The notes under the pieces were generated by a model that worked only from the letters and a program-made list of their open reading frames with translations, ran no database searches and had not been told where the DNA came from. Shown piece after piece: positions 62,846 to 64,000 of a stretch of DNA of 64,000 nucleotides (the first letter of the stretch is position 1; each line of letters starts with the position of its first letter). Origin of the DNA: Haloplasma contractile SSD-17B (GTDB lineage Bacteria > Bacillota_I > Bacilli_A > Haloplasmatales > Haloplasmataceae). The stretch lies in NCBI RefSeq assembly GCF_000215935.2, contig NZ_AFNU02000003.1:186001-250000 (forward strand), in the 5' to 3' direction. The translations under genes and the position numbers were made by a program.

Positions 62846-64000
62846 TTAATCGTTATCCTGTTTTCCGATCATTACAATAGCTGATAGGATTAAAAAAATG
62901 ACGCCTACTACAACAATGTAAAAGGATACGATTTTGTAGTGAGATTCGTCCACGCTTAAAATAAAGGTATCTGAATTTAGGTTACCATCTGAATCTTTAA
63001 TACTTAATGTGATAGCATAAGTTCCCTCTTTAAAAGAATCATAGAAACCAGAGACTTTAATCTGATCTGTTAAGTCACCATCATGTAAATCAATTGCCTT
63101 AATGCCCTCCAATGGATTATAGGAATCTCCTGCACGAATGGATTGATCTTTAATGCCAAATAGTACAGGACCTTCCTTAGGCACAATTTCTACCTCATAG
63201 ACGTCCTCCGTTACATTTCCCTGTTTATCAAAAGCCTTTACGTATAGTGGATAGGTTCCGAGCTCACTGAAGTCTATTTCACTTGGATCAATTTCAAGTT
63301 CTGTATTATCCTCAGTTTCTTGATCTATAGCTGAAATGATAAACTCCCAAATAGGCGGCATTGAATCAACTTCAAATATTAAGTCTTCTTCTATACATAT
63401 ATCAGGTGCCTTAAGATCTGCTACGATTACCTTAGTAGTCTTTAGTTTTTTATGCCCATCAGAGTCCTTTACTAGATAGTATAAGGGGTATGTGCCCTCT
63501 TTTTCCAGATTGATTCGATTATCATATACCTCAATGATTAACGCGTTCTGATTTGTTTTATAATCTATTATATCGACGCCACTTAACCAGTCAATATCAT
63601 ATGTTTTTAAATTCATAATAAATGTCTTAACATTGAATAGTGAAGGCGTTTCAGGTTCTAAAACATATAGGGGTCTTTTAATCGTGCGCTTATGATTGTT
63701 TAACCCACTAACCGTAATAGTTATTTCATACTTTCCAATCTTATCATAGTTTACGTCATGATCGTCAAATGAAATTCGTTCACTTAAATCTTCGTCAACA
63801 TTGTTAAAATCATATACCCTAATCTGTTCTAACCATTCAGTTCTATTCGGTTCTGTTTCCACAATTGTCTTAAAGAAATCAACTTCAGTCGTGATATATG
63901 GGAGTTCTTTATCAAGCACATAGACGATAACTTCTTTTGTTTTCTTAATTCCCCTAGAATTGGTTACATTGTATTCAATTAAATATTTGCCTTCTTGATT
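62846..64000 (-). CDS. Membrane-anchored Ig-like repeat surface protein, C-terminal part (start beyond the window)
   Basis: The frame is open to the window edge, so the true start lies outside; a GTG at 63919 is internal. The visible 384 residues are a chain of bacterial Ig-like (DUF5011/Cry22-type) repeats of about 80 residues. Each has a GTYPLYY/GTYPLYV/GTYAIT strand followed by a KD-(S)DGN or FDKQGN turn. One shows the AIDLHDGDLTDQIKVSG pattern. A single membrane helix (about 25 residues, FYIVVVGVIFLILSAIVMI) and a short GKQDND tail end it. It is an extracellular protein held in the membrane by its C-terminus, like the A surface proteins of the ABC block. Function is unknown. Confidence 0.8.
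   Translation of the reverse strand, partial: NQEGKYLIEYNVTNSRGIKKTKEVIVYVLDKELPYITTEVDFFKTIVETEPNRTEWLEQIRVYDFNNVDEDLSERISFDDHDVNYDKIGKYEITITVSGLNNHKRTIKRPLYVLEPETPSLFNVKTFIMNLKTYDIDWLSGVDIIDYKTNQNALIIEVYDNRINLEKEGTYPLYYLVKDSDGHKKLKTTKVIVADLKAPDICIEEDLIFEVDSMPPIWEFIISAIDQETEDNTELEIDPSEIDFSELGTYPLYVKAFDKQGNVTEDVYEVEIVPKEGPVLFGIKDQSIRAGDSYNPLEGIKAIDLHDGDLTDQIKVSGFYDSFKEGTYAITLSIKDSDGNLNSDTFILSVDESHYKIVSFYIVVVGVIFLILSAIVMIGKQDND

Noticed and set aside
1-64000. CRISPR arrays, tRNA or rRNA genes
   Set aside because: No regularly spaced repeats and no tRNA- or rRNA-like stretches were found on reading either strand.

Overview
This is an AT-rich stretch from a Bacillota (Firmicutes) chromosome. 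It carries an endospore-type gene set (spoVAC, spoVAD, sigF, spoIIAB, spoIIAA, a dacF-like carboxypeptidase and a spoVD-like PBP). It also carries a complete division and cell-wall (dcw) cluster in Bacillus order. Shine-Dalgarno sites are strong, promoters often have an extended -10 (TGnTATAAT), and stem-plus-T-run terminators are abundant. The DNPR motif in MurE suggests meso-DAP peptidoglycan. A Haloplasma/Turicibacter-like lineage is a guess only.

Layout. 1-2296 (minus): the spoIIA operon (spoIIAA-spoIIAB-sigF) ends in a clear terminator and is followed by spoVAC and the first codons of spoVAD behind a possible sigma-G promoter. 2297-3102: non-coding, with a candidate small transcript. 3103-8599: a DUF975 membrane protein, a dacF-like D,D-carboxypeptidase, an unrecognised coiled-coil protein, pyrimidine-nucleoside phosphorylase and a histidine phosphatase. 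8645-15425: a four-part persulfide enzyme (CoA-disulfide reductase, rhodanese, TusA, DsrE-like) behind a CsoR/CstR-like operator; a terpenoid-cyclase-fold protein; an NrnA-like DHH phosphoesterase; and a DEAD-box helicase behind a perfect cre-like palindrome.

15735-52263 (all minus): the dcw cluster, read from high to low coordinates as rsmH-ftsL-pbpB-spoVD-murE-mraY-murD-[insert]-spoVE/ftsW-murG-murB-divIB-ftsA-ftsZ. The insert (about 41.9-23.0 kb) is the most striking part. It holds nine genes: four very large (1079-1099 aa) surface proteins with DxDxDG-type FG-GAP/VCBS-like repeats, four ABC-2-type permeases and a single ABC ATPase. The genes form two tandem paralogous modules, each with an A and a B type of surface protein and permease. 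The unit has its own promoter-like region and is bounded by strong terminators, so it looks like an autonomous ABC system lodged between murD and spoVE. I know of no description of it, and its function is not readable from sequence.

52580-64000: a MacB-like fused ABC transporter upstream of rsmH, where mraZ usually sits; an unrecognised lipoprotein; an osmoprotectant-type binding lipoprotein without its transporter; a CDGSH/ferredoxin/glutamate-synthase fusion; a MurJ-type lipid II flippase; a gamma-carbonic anhydrase; and the C-terminal part of a membrane-anchored Ig-like repeat protein that runs off the window.

How the genes fit together. MraY, MurB, D, E and G and the MurJ-like flippase cover much of lipid II synthesis and export. 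PbpB, SpoVD, SpoVE/FtsW, DacF, DivIB and FtsL cover septal and cortex wall assembly and trimming. FtsA and FtsZ provide the cytoskeletal ring. The inserted ABC system may act on the envelope during growth or division, by analogy with FtsEX-type mechanotransmission, but only its location supports that.
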